Shown: piece after piece, positions 9,199 to 18,016 of the stretch
Layout of the letters: each line of letters opens with the position of its first letter
Position numbering within the stretch: position 1 is the first letter of the stretch
Origin: Marinobacter sp. SS21
GTDB lineage: Bacteria > Pseudomonadota > Gammaproteobacteria > Pseudomonadales > Oleiphilaceae
Assembly (NCBI RefSeq): GCF_028369065.1
Contig: NZ_JAQNDA010000001.1
Span: forward strand, 124,001 to 188,000
DNA: 64,000 bases
Direction of reading: 5' to 3'
Notes under the pieces: model-generated
The model's database searches: none
What the model was told of the DNA's origin: nothing
Seen by the model: only the letters and a program-made list of their open reading frames with translations
Program-made: the position numbers and the translations under genes

Positions 9199-9750
9199 CT
9201 AGTCCATCAGCGCTCGCAGACCGGACAGTGCAAGCTTCGAATACAGGCGGGCCATTTCCTCCTCGCCTGGCGTAAAGTCCCGTTCAATCCATTGCTTGAT
9301 CAACAGAAACGAGCCCCCGGCCCAATAGTCGATCAGGTAGGTGAGCTGGTTGGGGGGCAGCCGATAGCCACCGGACTGGCGCGAGACATGCCCGACCACC
9401 CGCGCCAGATAGCCCTGGAATCGGCCCAGCAGGATCGACTGCACCGAGTCCTGTGTCAGCACCCTGCTGAACGTTTTTTCGGCGGCGAAGGTGGCGAACA
9501 TCAGTCTGGCAACCGGTTCATCCACCGAGTCCGCGAGGTTCAGCTGGCCTTCGATGCGTTCGAAAAAGCGATCGAACATATCGTCGCAGTAATCCAGCAG
9601 CAGTTCTTCCTTGGAGTTGAAGTGCAGGTAAAACGTGGCACGGGCCACGCCGGCGTGTTCGACCAGCTCCTTGACCTGAATCCGCGAGAAGGGCTGCTGG
9701 GTCAACTGGCCCAGAAACGCCTGCTGGATGGCACGCTTGGCTGAAGGCAT
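9199..9750 (-). CDS. TetR/AcrR family transcriptional regulator
   Basis: A 183-residue repressor-type regulator. The N-terminal helix-turn-helix is typical: FSRIQVKELVEHAGVARATFYLHFNSKEELL. The start at 9750 (MPSAKRAIQ) is chosen because GAGGTG precedes it and it leaves a 143-bp intergenic region holding two inverted repeats. A start at 9879 would place both repeats inside the gene. It is divergent from the MpaB-like oxygenase gene at 9894, which it may control together with itself. The ligand is unknown. Confidence 0.88.
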   Translation of the reverse strand: MPSAKRAIQQAFLGQLTQQPFSRIQVKELVEHAGVARATFYLHFNSKEELLLDYCDDMFDRFFERIEGQLNLADSVDEPVARLMFATFAAEKTFSRVLTQDSVQSILLGRFQGYLARVVGHVSRQSGGYRLPPNQLTYLIDYWAGGSFLLIKQWIERDFTPGEEEMARLYSKLALSGLRALMD

Positions 9751-9797
9751 GGGCACCTCGATGGGTTCTGGGTTCTGGGTCTGGACATGGCTGTCAA

Positions 9798-9817
9798 GGT
9801 GTCCAGAAATGGACACC
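9798..9817. promoter_or_regulatory. inverted repeat, candidate TetR operator 1
   Basis: A perfect 7-bp inverted repeat, GGTGTCC and GGACACC, with a 6-bp spacer sits between the divergent TetR and MpaB-like genes. TetR-family regulators usually bind such sites. Confidence 0.45.
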
Positions 9818-9858
9818 GACGCCGGTCCGTCCATGGCGTTTTGTGCGGTTGCCTTAAT

Positions 9859-9876
9859 AATAGACACGAGTCTATT
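9859..9876. promoter_or_regulatory. inverted repeat, candidate TetR operator 2
   Basis: A perfect 7-bp inverted repeat, AATAGAC and GTCTATT, with a 4-bp spacer lies 18 bp before the MpaB-like start codon. The position would block that gene's promoter or early transcription. Confidence 0.5.
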
Positions 9877-9893
9877 CATCGGACAACCAGACC

Positions 9894-10811
9894 ATGAACG
9901 AGTCCATCGTCATCCCGGCCGGCGACACCGGCGAGCGCCAACGACGCCACCAATTCTCACGCTACCGCCGGATCATGGAGCATGATTTCCCCCTGGACTT
10001 CCTGATTGCCGGTGAGTTGGCCCAGTTTCAGACCTACGCCATCCCCTCGATTTCCAGACTTCTGCACCGTACCGGCCAGTATGAGATGGATGGGGTGAAG
10101 CGGCTGGACGACACCCGCGCGACCTTGACCTCGATTTTCAGCCACCCGGAAGGCAGCCGTGAACGCGCGCAGATGATTGAACACCTGAATTGGGTACACA
10201 GTCACTATTCGATCACCAACGAGGACTATCTGTACACGCTGTTGCGGCTGTTCCTGAACCCGCTTGACTGGAACGCCCGCTGGGGCTGGCGTAGCCTGAC
10301 GCCGGATGAAATCGAGCTGATCAGGGCTGAAATGGTCAGCGTCGGCAAGGCCATGGGTATTGAGTTTGATCCGTGTCGTGAGCTTGAACAGCAAAGCCTG
10401 GCGTCGCTGAACCAGTGGCAGCAGGATTACCGACGCCGGCATGAGCGGTACCACCCGGCCAATCAAGCCGTCGCCCTGGGCGCCATCGAAGGCATCAAGG
10501 CGCAGTTTCCGCGCTGGGTGCGGCCGGTCATTCCTGCCGTGGTGGTCGCCCTGCTGGAGGATAAAGCGCTGCTGGCGCATCTCGGCCTGTCGCCACCCAC
10601 CAGGTTGCAGACCGCGGTTGTCCGCTGTGGACTGGGGCTGTGGTGGCTGACCGGGAAGATATACCGGCCCTGGAAACGCAAACCGTTCTCAGACGGCTGG
10701 CTGGCCAACCATTACCCCAGCTACCCAGGTAACCGCCTGGACTATTGCCAGCTGGGCCCCCGGAAACTGATCAATCATCGCAACGCCACCACTGGGTGTC
10801 CGTTTCACTGA
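9894..10811 (+). CDS. MpaB-family (DUF2236-like) oxygenase
   Basis: A 305-residue protein resembling the MpaB/latex-clearing-protein group of heme b oxygenases. Supporting segments are the early basic region RRHQFSRYRRIM, the stretch RLDDTRATLTSIF, and WVHSHYSITNEDYLYTLLRLF, which holds the conserved histidines. Family members bind heme and act on diverse hydrophobic substrates. There is no signal peptide. It is divergent from a TetR regulator, a common arrangement for catabolic or detoxifying enzymes. Family assignment is from motif recognition, and the substrate is unknown. Confidence 0.65.
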   Translation: MNESIVIPAGDTGERQRRHQFSRYRRIMEHDFPLDFLIAGELAQFQTYAIPSISRLLHRTGQYEMDGVKRLDDTRATLTSIFSHPEGSRERAQMIEHLNWVHSHYSITNEDYLYTLLRLFLNPLDWNARWGWRSLTPDEIELIRAEMVSVGKAMGIEFDPCRELEQQSLASLNQWQQDYRRRHERYHPANQAVALGAIEGIKAQFPRWVRPVIPAVVVALLEDKALLAHLGLSPPTRLQTAVVRCGLGLWWLTGKIYRPWKRKPFSDGWLANHYPSYPGNRLDYCQLGPRKLINHRNATTGCPFH

Positions 10812-10983
10812 ACCTGGTGCGAGTACGCCAATTCGAATCGGGCTGCTAGGCTTAATGGGAGCTGATCGGCACCGAAGTGCATGGTAAAAAACCGTATCGG
10901 GCACTTTTACTGTGACGCGTTTACTGGCAGTTTTAGCCCTCGCAGCAACAATAAGCAATGGGCAGGGAACGTAGGGTAACGGC

Positions 10984-12015
10984 ATGATCTTGCAGATTCT
11001 GGGTGTGGTGTTTCTGATTCTCCTTCTGGCAATCGCACTGTTGGCCTGGAAGGTCTATCGGCTGGTTAGAGCGCGAGTCAATGCTGACCTCACGATGGCG
11101 ATGGCCGTGCTGCCAGACCAGTCGATGGAGCTGGAGCCGTCCAGTGCTGACGACTGGGTGGAGCGGGAGCGGTTGGATTTCCAGCAACGTCAGCTCAAAA
11201 TCCTTGGCGCCCATCACGTGGGCTATTTCTGTGTCCACAGCGGGTTTGCGATCATTCGGCTCTCGCTGTGGAAGGTCAAGGACTGGGCGGTGGTTGCCCT
11301 TTACGAAGCTCAGTCGTCCCAGGCCAGCGCCGAGGCCTCGTTTATCTACGAAGTCGCCGGCAAACTGAACGATGGCAGTCTGTGCATCACCTCCAATGCT
11401 CACGCGGCTTACGACAGCCGTCCCGCCGGCCATCGGATGCTGTTTGACGAGGCCGATTCCATCACTGATTTCCTGAAACGGCTAAAACAGGAGCTGACGA
11501 CCGAAGGCAAAGCCATCAGAATTGCCGATCCCCGGGAATTCTTCATCGAGTGTTATGAAGACACGACCGAGTGGAGCTGGCGGGAAGAGCAGCTGACCAG
11601 CGACAGGACTCGCCAGCGACTGTCCTCGGTTGGGGTTCATGTGACGGACGAGCTGATGCAGGAACTGGTTGATCTGGGCCGGGCCTATGCGGTTGAGATT
11701 AATATCAACAAGGTGAGACGAAAGCTTGCCAGAAACACCAGGATGAGCGTTGCGCAGTGGGAAAAGGTCCGGGACCGGTTGATCATTGTGAACGAGAAAA
11801 TGCAGCTTCATCACTTGCTTGAGGCCGTCTACGAGGCTGCCGGCGAGCTATCCGACACTCAGGAACAGGTACTGGACGGGTTCGAGCACAGTACACAGGA
11901 ACTGGTCGACCCCATTTCCGCTTTTCAGATGCTGGTCCAGTCGATGAACCTGAAGTTACGCCGTATCGCTGCGACCAATCATCCGGTGAAATCGGAAGTC
12001 TATCTACCCCAATAA
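10984..12015 (+). CDS. hypothetical membrane-anchored protein
   Basis: A 343-residue protein with an N-terminal membrane helix (about residues 4-24) followed by a basic stop-transfer segment and a large, probably cytoplasmic, charged domain. I do not recognise the family. The C-terminal half is mainly helical (residues 200-330). A start at 10984 follows GTAGGGTAA. It stands alone between an oxygenase gene and an HD-domain gene, and 172 bp upstream shows nothing distinctive. Confidence 0.7.
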   Translation: MILQILGVVFLILLLAIALLAWKVYRLVRARVNADLTMAMAVLPDQSMELEPSSADDWVERERLDFQQRQLKILGAHHVGYFCVHSGFAIIRLSLWKVKDWAVVALYEAQSSQASAEASFIYEVAGKLNDGSLCITSNAHAAYDSRPAGHRMLFDEADSITDFLKRLKQELTTEGKAIRIADPREFFIECYEDTTEWSWREEQLTSDRTRQRLSSVGVHVTDELMQELVDLGRAYAVEININKVRRKLARNTRMSVAQWEKVRDRLIIVNEKMQLHHLLEAVYEAAGELSDTQEQVLDGFEHSTQELVDPISAFQMLVQSMNLKLRRIAATNHPVKSEVYLPQ

Positions 12016-12085
12016 CACAGGAGTACGGAGGCAGTGCGGGGGATGGCGCGGATAGCGCTTCTTTCGCCGCCTGCTCCCAAGACCC

Positions 12086-12739
12086 ATGTCACCATCCGTT
12101 TCTGACGACACCGTCCTCAATGCGTCCTGGGCTCGTTGTTGGTCGGCACTGGGGGCTCGCGGTGACGGCGAGGCGCTGAAACAGCGACTGATCGCTGCCT
12201 ACGACGAACCGCACCGGAAGTATCACAGCCGGCAACATCTGGTTGAGTGTCTGACGCTGCTGGAATCCTGCCTCGGTCTGGCGGAGGATGCCGCGGCGGT
12301 GACGGTGGCGCTGTGGTTTCACGATGCCATCTATGACGTGCAAGCGGGCGACAACGAAGCCCGCAGCGCGGCCTGGGCCGGGGAGGCATTGCGGGCCGCC
12401 GGGGTCTGCCCTGAGCGTATTGGCCGGGTCAAGGCTCTGGTGTTGGCTACCCGCCACAGCGTCTTGCCCGAGGGGATCGATCAGCAATTACTGGTGGATA
12501 TCGACCTGGCCATCCTGGGCGCCACGCCGGCGCGGTTTGCCCAATACCAACGTCAGGTGCGGGAAGAATACGCTTGGGTACCGGACGCCCCTTTCCACAG
12601 CAAGCGCCGCGACATCCTAATGGCTTTTCTGGCGCGACAGCCGATCTACCGTTTGCCGCCACTGCGCAAGAAGCTCGAGTCGCAGGCCCGAGACAATCTG
12701 CGCCATGCCATTGAGACGCTCCAGGGCGCCTCGGAATGA
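12086..12739 (+). CDS. HD-superfamily metal-dependent hydrolase (COG4339-like)
   Basis: A 217-residue predicted metal-dependent phosphohydrolase. The motif KYHSRQHL (around residues 45-52), the HD pair His79-Asp80 in LWFHDAIYD, ATRHS, and VDIDLAILG match the COG4339 group of HD proteins. The physiological substrate of this group is not established. It is a single cytoplasmic gene on the plus strand with no clear operon partner. Confidence 0.82.
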   Translation: MSPSVSDDTVLNASWARCWSALGARGDGEALKQRLIAAYDEPHRKYHSRQHLVECLTLLESCLGLAEDAAAVTVALWFHDAIYDVQAGDNEARSAAWAGEALRAAGVCPERIGRVKALVLATRHSVLPEGIDQQLLVDIDLAILGATPARFAQYQRQVREEYAWVPDAPFHSKRRDILMAFLARQPIYRLPPLRKKLESQARDNLRHAIETLQGASE

Positions 12740-12814
12740 CTCCGGATCATTTCCCAACTTCGGGCAAGATCGACTAGCCTGAAAGGATTCCTGCAACCAA
12801 CAAGGAGCGTCATT

Positions 12815-13450
12815 GTGGCCATCACCGATGCAGCGGATTGTGATCTGATCTTCTACACCAATCCCCAGTCCCGCGGCCGAATTGTCCGCTGGATGCTGGA
12901 GGAAACCGGTGTTCCTTACCGCCAGGTGCTCTTGGACTACGGCTCGCCGATGAAGGCCGACGATTACCTGGCCATCAATCCCATGGGCAAGGTGCCTGCG
13001 CTAACGCACAAGGGGCAGGTGGTGACCGAATGTGCGGCGATCTGCGCCTACCTGGCCGATGCCTTTCCGGATGCGGGCCTGGCACCGGCGCCCAACGAGC
13101 GGGCGAAGTATTACCGCTGGCTGTTCTTTGCCGCCGGACCGGTGGAGGCGGCGATGATCGACAAGGCCCGCCATGTCACCGTCAGCGCCGAGCAGCAGCG
13201 GATGGTCGGGTACGGCAGTTTCGAGCGCACGCTGGATGTGCTGGCGATGGCGGTGACCGCCTCCGACTACCTTGCCGGTGACCGCTTTTCGGCGGCGGAT
13301 GTCTACGTCGGCTCCCATGTGATTTGGGGGATGCAGTTTGGCTCGATGCCCAAGCGTCCGGAATTCGAGGCCTATGCCGCCAGGCTGGCCCAGCGACCCG
13401 CACTGCAGGCGGCCCGGGCCATGGATGATCAGCTCGCAGCGTCATCCTGA
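12815..13450 (+). CDS. glutathione S-transferase family protein
   Basis: A 211-residue GST. The N-terminal thioredoxin-fold half contains FYTNPQSRGRIVRWMLEETG and the cis-proline segment INPMGKVPAL; the helical C-terminal half includes GDRFSAADVYVGSHV. These proteins conjugate glutathione to electrophiles or reduce peroxides. Translation starts at a GTG with AAGGAG upstream (12802-12807). It is convergent with the MerR gene that follows. The substrate is unknown. Confidence 0.9.
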   Translation: MAITDAADCDLIFYTNPQSRGRIVRWMLEETGVPYRQVLLDYGSPMKADDYLAINPMGKVPALTHKGQVVTECAAICAYLADAFPDAGLAPAPNERAKYYRWLFFAAGPVEAAMIDKARHVTVSAEQQRMVGYGSFERTLDVLAMAVTASDYLAGDRFSAADVYVGSHVIWGMQFGSMPKRPEFEAYAARLAQRPALQAARAMDDQLAASS

Positions 13451-13457
13451 GTCAGCG

Positions 13458-13853
13458 TTAGGCCCGGCACCGGCCCTGTTGCCGCTGCAACGCCGCGCTT
13501 TCCTGCAGACGCCGTTGTTCCCGGCCCAACAGTGCGCTGACCTTTCTCAGCTCGGCAATCTTGCGATCGACGGTGGCTTTTTTGTCGGCCATCAGCGCTG
13601 CACCCTGTTCACAGTCGATGCTGTCGGTGCGCAGGGCATCCAGTACCTGGCGGATTTCCTTGAGTGAGAAACCCAGTTCCTTGAGCTGACGGAGCATGCC
13701 CACCCGTTGTACCGCTTGCTCCGGATAATCCCGATAGTTGTTGCCCCGGCGAGCCACCTCCTGCAGCAGACCCTCTTTCTCGTAATAGCGAAGGGTATGG
13801 CGGTTCACCCCGGTGCGCCGTTCCAGCTCGGCAATGCGCATGATCGTGTCCAT
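13458..13853 (-). CDS. MerR family transcriptional regulator
   Basis: A 131-residue MerR-type activator. The winged helix is clear (MRIAELERRTGVNRHTLRYY) and a dimerisation coiled coil follows. No cysteine pattern of a metal sensor is visible, so it may sense an organic effector or stress. Start choice is between 13853 (MDTIMRIAEL) and 13841. An ATG at 13880 is rejected because it would overlap the probable divergent promoter. It is divergent from an SDR-type gene, the likely target. Confidence 0.88.
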   Translation of the reverse strand: MDTIMRIAELERRTGVNRHTLRYYEKEGLLQEVARRGNNYRDYPEQAVQRVGMLRQLKELGFSLKEIRQVLDALRTDSIDCEQGAALMADKKATVDRKIAELRKVSALLGREQRRLQESAALQRQQGRCRA

Positions 13854-13865
13854 CGCTGAAGTGTG

Positions 13866-13896
13866 TTGACCTTCGAGCATACTCTATACCTTAGCG
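13866..13896 (+). promoter_or_regulatory. MerR-type promoter with 19-bp spacer
   Basis: TTGACC at 13866-13871 is followed by a 19-bp spacer and a -10-like TTAGCG at 13891-13896, reading towards the SDR gene. MerR-family activators act on promoters with overlong 19-20 bp spacers. The spacer shows partial dyad symmetry (CGAG and CTCT). Confidence 0.5.
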
Positions 13897-13937
13897 TAGT
13901 GGTGAACCCTGCCTTCACACCGCGAAAGGACACCGCT

Positions 13938-14996
13938 ATGACCGTACTGATCACCGGCGCCACCGGCTTTATCGGACGCCATGTCTGCGCCCAGTTGACC
14001 CGAAACAATCACCGAGTCCTGGCCATGCTCCGCAACCCCCAGACGCAACTGGCGCCCCTGCGTGCCCGGGTCGAGGCACTCGGCGGCAACGCCGACTGTC
14101 TCGACGCGGTGACCGGCGACCTGGACCAGCCCGGGCTTGGTCTGCCACCGACGCTGCCGCGACTCTCGGCCATAGTACACCTGGGCGCCCGCTTTGCCTG
14201 GCAGCTGGACGCCGAAGCCGCCAGGCGCACCAACGTCACCGGCAGTCTGGCCGTGGCGGCCCTGGCTCACAGCCAGGATTGCAGGCTGGTGTTCATCAGC
14301 GGCTTTATGCTGGAGAACCGGGAACATCTTAGACGAGTGGGCATTGATCAGGAGCAGCCGGAACGAACCGACTGGTCACGGGTGTACCACCGGGTTGGCG
14401 GCTACGAGGCCAGCAAGCTGGAGGCCGCGTTCCAGGTTCGTGGCTACGCTGCGGAACACACCTTGGCGCTGGTGGAAGTACAGCCGGCCACCGTGGCCGG
14501 TCACAGCGACACCGGTGAGCTGGACGCCGCCCAGCCACTGTTTGCGCTGCTGGATAACCTGGCCCGGGGCCGGATGGCGCTGGTGCCGGGCACACCGGCG
14601 CACTGGCTGCCGCTGGTGGCGGTGGACCACCTGGCGGGGCTGATTGCCCTGGCCACCACCGCCAGCGAGCCGCCACCCCGGTTGCTGGCGTTGGACCCGG
14701 CCACCCCCAACTTGCGAGAACTGCTGGCGCTGGCGGCGGTGGGGCTGGGCCGGCGCCCGCCGCGACGGTTCATCCCGATCCCCTGGCTGGCCGCGCTGTT
14801 GCGCCTGCCGGGGCTGGCAGCCCTGATGAATACCTACCCGGAGGCGCTGCACTTCATTCAGCCCACCCGCTTCGATACCACCACAATCGCGGCCTTTGAG
14901 CGGCAACACGGCTTACTGCCACCGCCCATGGCCGAGGTTATCCGGTGCTCGGTGGCGCATTACCTGGACCGTCGCGGCGGGCGGCCATCGCCCTAA
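13938..14996 (+). CDS. NAD(P)-dependent epimerase/SDR family protein
   Basis: A 352-residue extended short-chain dehydrogenase. GATGFIG near the N-terminus binds NAD(P), and the active-site YEASK motif lies about 155 residues in. Such proteins act as epimerases, dehydratases or reductases on nucleotide sugars or other carbonyl compounds. The start at 13938 follows GAAAGGA. Its promoter region is shared with a MerR regulator, suggesting inducible, stress-linked expression. The substrate cannot be told from sequence. Confidence 0.85.
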   Translation: MTVLITGATGFIGRHVCAQLTRNNHRVLAMLRNPQTQLAPLRARVEALGGNADCLDAVTGDLDQPGLGLPPTLPRLSAIVHLGARFAWQLDAEAARRTNVTGSLAVAALAHSQDCRLVFISGFMLENREHLRRVGIDQEQPERTDWSRVYHRVGGYEASKLEAAFQVRGYAAEHTLALVEVQPATVAGHSDTGELDAAQPLFALLDNLARGRMALVPGTPAHWLPLVAVDHLAGLIALATTASEPPPRLLALDPATPNLRELLALAAVGLGRRPPRRFIPIPWLAALLRLPGLAALMNTYPEALHFIQPTRFDTTTIAAFERQHGLLPPPMAEVIRCSVAHYLDRRGGRPSP

Positions 14997-15151
14997 GGGT
15001 CATCTTGCTCGGTGGATTGAGGGTCTGGCGCCACTATTCATCCTATTTTAAAGCCCGGATTGCCACTTGGTGGCCCTATGCTGCCAACGGATATCGATTG
15101 GGGCGGGCATGCACCGCGCCGCCCCTAACCAACCCAAGAGATGGTGACCCG

Positions 15152-15538
15152 ATGCGAAAACCCATTGGCTGGCTTACCCTGGCATTTTTTGTCTTCCTGC
15201 TGTGGATCATTTACCTCGCCGACACCGGTAGCACGGCGCTCATCCAGTTGGTCAGCCAAGTGCCCCATGGCGACAAGCTCGGTCATCTGCTGCTCTACGG
15301 GCTGCTGACCCTGCTATTGAATCTCGCGCTGGAGCTTCGCACAGTGAGTCTGGGCCGGCTGCGACTGTACTTCGGCACGGTTGCCGTCACCCTGTTCGCC
15401 TTGTGCGAGGAGTTGACCCAGGCCTGGTTACCGCACCGGACCCTGGACGCTCAGGATTTGCTTGCCGATGCCTTGGGCATCGCGGTGTTCAGCCTGTTGA
15501 GTCGGTGGGGCAGGCCATCCAGGTTGCCGGCGGCTTGA
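15152..15538 (+). CDS. VanZ-like family membrane protein
   Basis: A 128-residue integral membrane protein with about four helices. The VanZ-family signature is visible: DKLGHLLLYGLL in the middle and ELTQAWLPHRTLDAQDLLADALG near the end. The family name comes from a teicoplanin-resistance accessory gene, but most chromosomal members have unknown roles. The ATG at 15152 is chosen as it starts a clean first helix. The gene stands alone. Confidence 0.82.
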   Translation: MRKPIGWLTLAFFVFLLWIIYLADTGSTALIQLVSQVPHGDKLGHLLLYGLLTLLLNLALELRTVSLGRLRLYFGTVAVTLFALCEELTQAWLPHRTLDAQDLLADALGIAVFSLLSRWGRPSRLPAA

Positions 15539-15684
15539 TGGCAGAGATCGGGAGCGCCCCGGACGAGGCTGGCGCTTTATCAAAATGTTGACAGTCTGTA
15601 ATATTTGCGCACGGCGGTGACCAACCGGTCCATCGCCGTACAACTTGCTAACTGGCCTAATAATTAATTTATGGAATTAACATA

Positions 15685-16977
15685 ATGAAAAACCAAGGAA
15701 TTTTGGCGGCATTGTTGGCGTCATGCTTCGCGCTGAGTGCCTGTAACGGCGGCAGCTCCAATAAGGACGATAACCCATCGACGGGGACTGAAACACCTGA
15801 GCCACAGCCGGAGACGGTGTCAGCCACCTTCGTGGACAGCAGTGTCTCCGGTTTGCAGTATCAGTGCTCCAGCTCGACGGATGTTCACCTGACCGATGCC
15901 CGTGGCGTGCTGACCTGTGAGATCGGCGATACGGTGACCTTCTTCGTGGGCAGCATCGAACTGGGTAGCACGGTGATGAACGAGGACACCGTCTTTATCA
16001 CGCCGGCGACGCTGGTGGGTGACAACACCAATGAAGCCACGGACGCCGTGCTGAACATGGCCCGGCTGCTGATCAGCCTGGACATCGACCAGGATCCTTC
16101 CAACGGCATTGCCATTGATGAATCCTCCCTTCAAGACATCGGTGTCGTTCTGGAGTTTGATCAAACCAGCGAGAACTTTGAGTCGGCGGTTGAGAGCATC
16201 ATGACCCAGTTGACCGATGAACTGCCCGAGGGTCCCTACACCCTGGTCGACGCCGGCGAAGCGCAAGGTCACCTGGTGTTGGGTCTGTACATCCAGTACG
16301 CCGGCCTCTATGACGGCACCGTGGATTTTGGTGATACCGTGACCCGGCTGACCTTCGTGGTGTCCCGTGAGGGCTATGCCTATGGCACCAACGAATCGGC
16401 GGACGGCATTTACGCCAATGCCGCTAATGATGAACTGGCTGGGCCGTTTGACACCCTGGGCAACTTTGAATCCTTCAAGGTAGACGGTTCCACCGGCGCG
16501 ACCTATTTCGTTCCCGCCACGATCGACAACGGGGTGCTCTCGGGCACAGAAGAAAACGGCCTGGTGTCCTTCACCGCCACCCGCCAACTGATCTTTGACC
16601 CGGTCATCGACAGCGCCCTGGTGGAGCAGTTCTCGGCGTTGCTGCCGCTCACCATCCACCTCGATGACAACCGCTCCTTTTCGTTCGCCGATGAGGCCCT
16701 GGACGGATTCCCATTCGGTTTGCTCGCGGGCGGCACGCCCCATTCCGACAACGCCGCTAACGATCCCCGGTTCTGGGATATCAACGTGGCGGAAGTGGTC
16801 AGCACTAGGGACGATACCGTCCGGCTGATTGCCATCGCCATGAACGGCTTCGTACTGGATATCGCCGTGGACCTGTCTGGGGAAACGCCTTCGGTACAGG
16901 CAAACTGGACCCATGTCCATGAGGGCACGGAAGGTACCGCCACCGGTTTTGAAACCGAACATTCCTCGATTTTTTAG
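15685..16977 (+). CDS. hypothetical lipoprotein
   Basis: A 430-residue secreted lipoprotein. The signal peptide ends in LSAC, with Cys20 as the lipidation site, followed by a Gly/Ser/Asn linker and a Pro/Glu/Thr-rich stretch. The body is acidic and rich in beta-type sequence, and it opens with a segment SGLQYQC...GVLTCEIGDTVTFFVG, which recurs in many marine gammaproteobacterial surface lipoproteins. It contains only two cysteines close together there. Function is unknown; it probably sits at the outer membrane or cell surface. Confidence 0.85.
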   Translation: MKNQGILAALLASCFALSACNGGSSNKDDNPSTGTETPEPQPETVSATFVDSSVSGLQYQCSSSTDVHLTDARGVLTCEIGDTVTFFVGSIELGSTVMNEDTVFITPATLVGDNTNEATDAVLNMARLLISLDIDQDPSNGIAIDESSLQDIGVVLEFDQTSENFESAVESIMTQLTDELPEGPYTLVDAGEAQGHLVLGLYIQYAGLYDGTVDFGDTVTRLTFVVSREGYAYGTNESADGIYANAANDELAGPFDTLGNFESFKVDGSTGATYFVPATIDNGVLSGTEENGLVSFTATRQLIFDPVIDSALVEQFSALLPLTIHLDDNRSFSFADEALDGFPFGLLAGGTPHSDNAANDPRFWDINVAEVVSTRDDTVRLIAIAMNGFVLDIAVDLSGETPSVQANWTHVHEGTEGTATGFETEHSSIF

Positions 16978-16989
16978 CCCCTACCAACC

Positions 16990-17020
16990 GCCTACCCATG
17001 CATTCCGGGCATGGGTAGGC
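16990..17020. terminator. hairpin between convergent genes
   Basis: A perfect 12-bp stem GCCTACCCATGC/GCATGGGTAGGC with a 7-nt loop lies 12 bp after the lipoprotein stop and 25 bp from the end of the convergent gene. It lacks a T run, so it may be a weak or bidirectional terminator or a transcript-stabilising hairpin. Confidence 0.5.
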
Positions 17021-17045
17021 CGGTCCCAAGGTACACTTGGCCTGG

Positions 17046-17921
17046 CTAGCCGGCGTCCTTATCCAGCCATTTCCGTTTCGCCTGCGCCACCAGCGCCCGG
17101 GCATCGTGATTCCACGGGTGGAAATTCGGGCTGTAGTATTTGAAATAGGATGGTAGCAGCTTGCGAAACACCCCGGGCTTGCCCCACAGGTAGTTCAGGG
17201 TACCGGCCCAGGACTTCAGGTTGCCCAGCTGGCCGTCTTCCTTCATCAGTTGGACCAGATGCACGGTGGTGAACAGCGGAAAGAGTACGCTGACCACCAG
17301 CATCTCGGACAGCCGGATGAACTCGCTGCCGCCGATGGCCCGGTACACATCGAACGCCACGGCCTTGTGCTCGGACTCCTCGATGGCGTGCCAGGCCCAG
17401 ATGGGCGCCATGCGTGGATCCATCTCTTCGAGGGCGTCGTACTTGAGCAGGAACTCCTCAGCCATCAGGGCGGTGAAATGTTCAACGGCCACGGTATGGG
17501 CGAGTTGCCGTTCCGGCGTGAAGGTCTTGCGCATCCAGTCGAGAAGATCCTGGATTTCCTGCTCCAGGCGGCCCAGACCGATACCGCGCTGCTCCAGATA
17601 GCCGTTGAGCATCTTGTGTTCTTTGGAGTGGTGGGCTTCCTGGCCGATGAAGCCGCGAACGGCCTGCTGCAATTGGGGATCGTCGATGCGGTCCTGATAA
17701 TGGCGCACCGAGTCGATGAAAAAGCGCTCCCCCGCCGGAAACCCTGACGACAGTGCCGCCAGCAGCAGGGTCCGGGCCGGATCATTGGCCCACCAGTACT
17801 TCGGCAGATCGTCGGGGAAATGGAACTTCGGCTGCCGCACCTGGGGCACCAGGCCTGCCGGCGTCTGGGCCTGGGCCCGGCGGAACCTGGTGGCACGGGT
17901 GATGGCTGCAATGGCGTTCAT
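17046..17921 (-). CDS. metal-dependent hydrolase (PF10118, COG3687)
   Basis: A 291-residue member of the predicted metal-dependent hydrolase family PF10118. The helical fold carries Glu/His motifs as in ferritin-like di-metal proteins: GQEAHHSKEHKMLN and HAIEESEHKAVAFDVY. The enzymatic reaction of the family is not firmly established. It is divergent from an AraC-type regulator (start about 18017) with only 95 bp between them. Such pairs often link to lipid or hydrocarbon use in marine gammaproteobacteria; this link is inference. Confidence 0.85.
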   Translation of the reverse strand: MNAIAAITRATRFRRAQAQTPAGLVPQVRQPKFHFPDDLPKYWWANDPARTLLLAALSSGFPAGERFFIDSVRHYQDRIDDPQLQQAVRGFIGQEAHHSKEHKMLNGYLEQRGIGLGRLEQEIQDLLDWMRKTFTPERQLAHTVAVEHFTALMAEEFLLKYDALEEMDPRMAPIWAWHAIEESEHKAVAFDVYRAIGGSEFIRLSEMLVVSVLFPLFTTVHLVQLMKEDGQLGNLKSWAGTLNYLWGKPGVFRKLLPSYFKYYSPNFHPWNHDARALVAQAKRKWLDKDAG

Positions 17922-18016
17922 ATCAGACCTCCAAGAAATACAGGGTTGGTGGTGCTCTGGCCTCTAAGGTACTGGTCGGCTACGGGTCGGCGTGAGATGC
18001 TCGGTGGACAAAGCAC

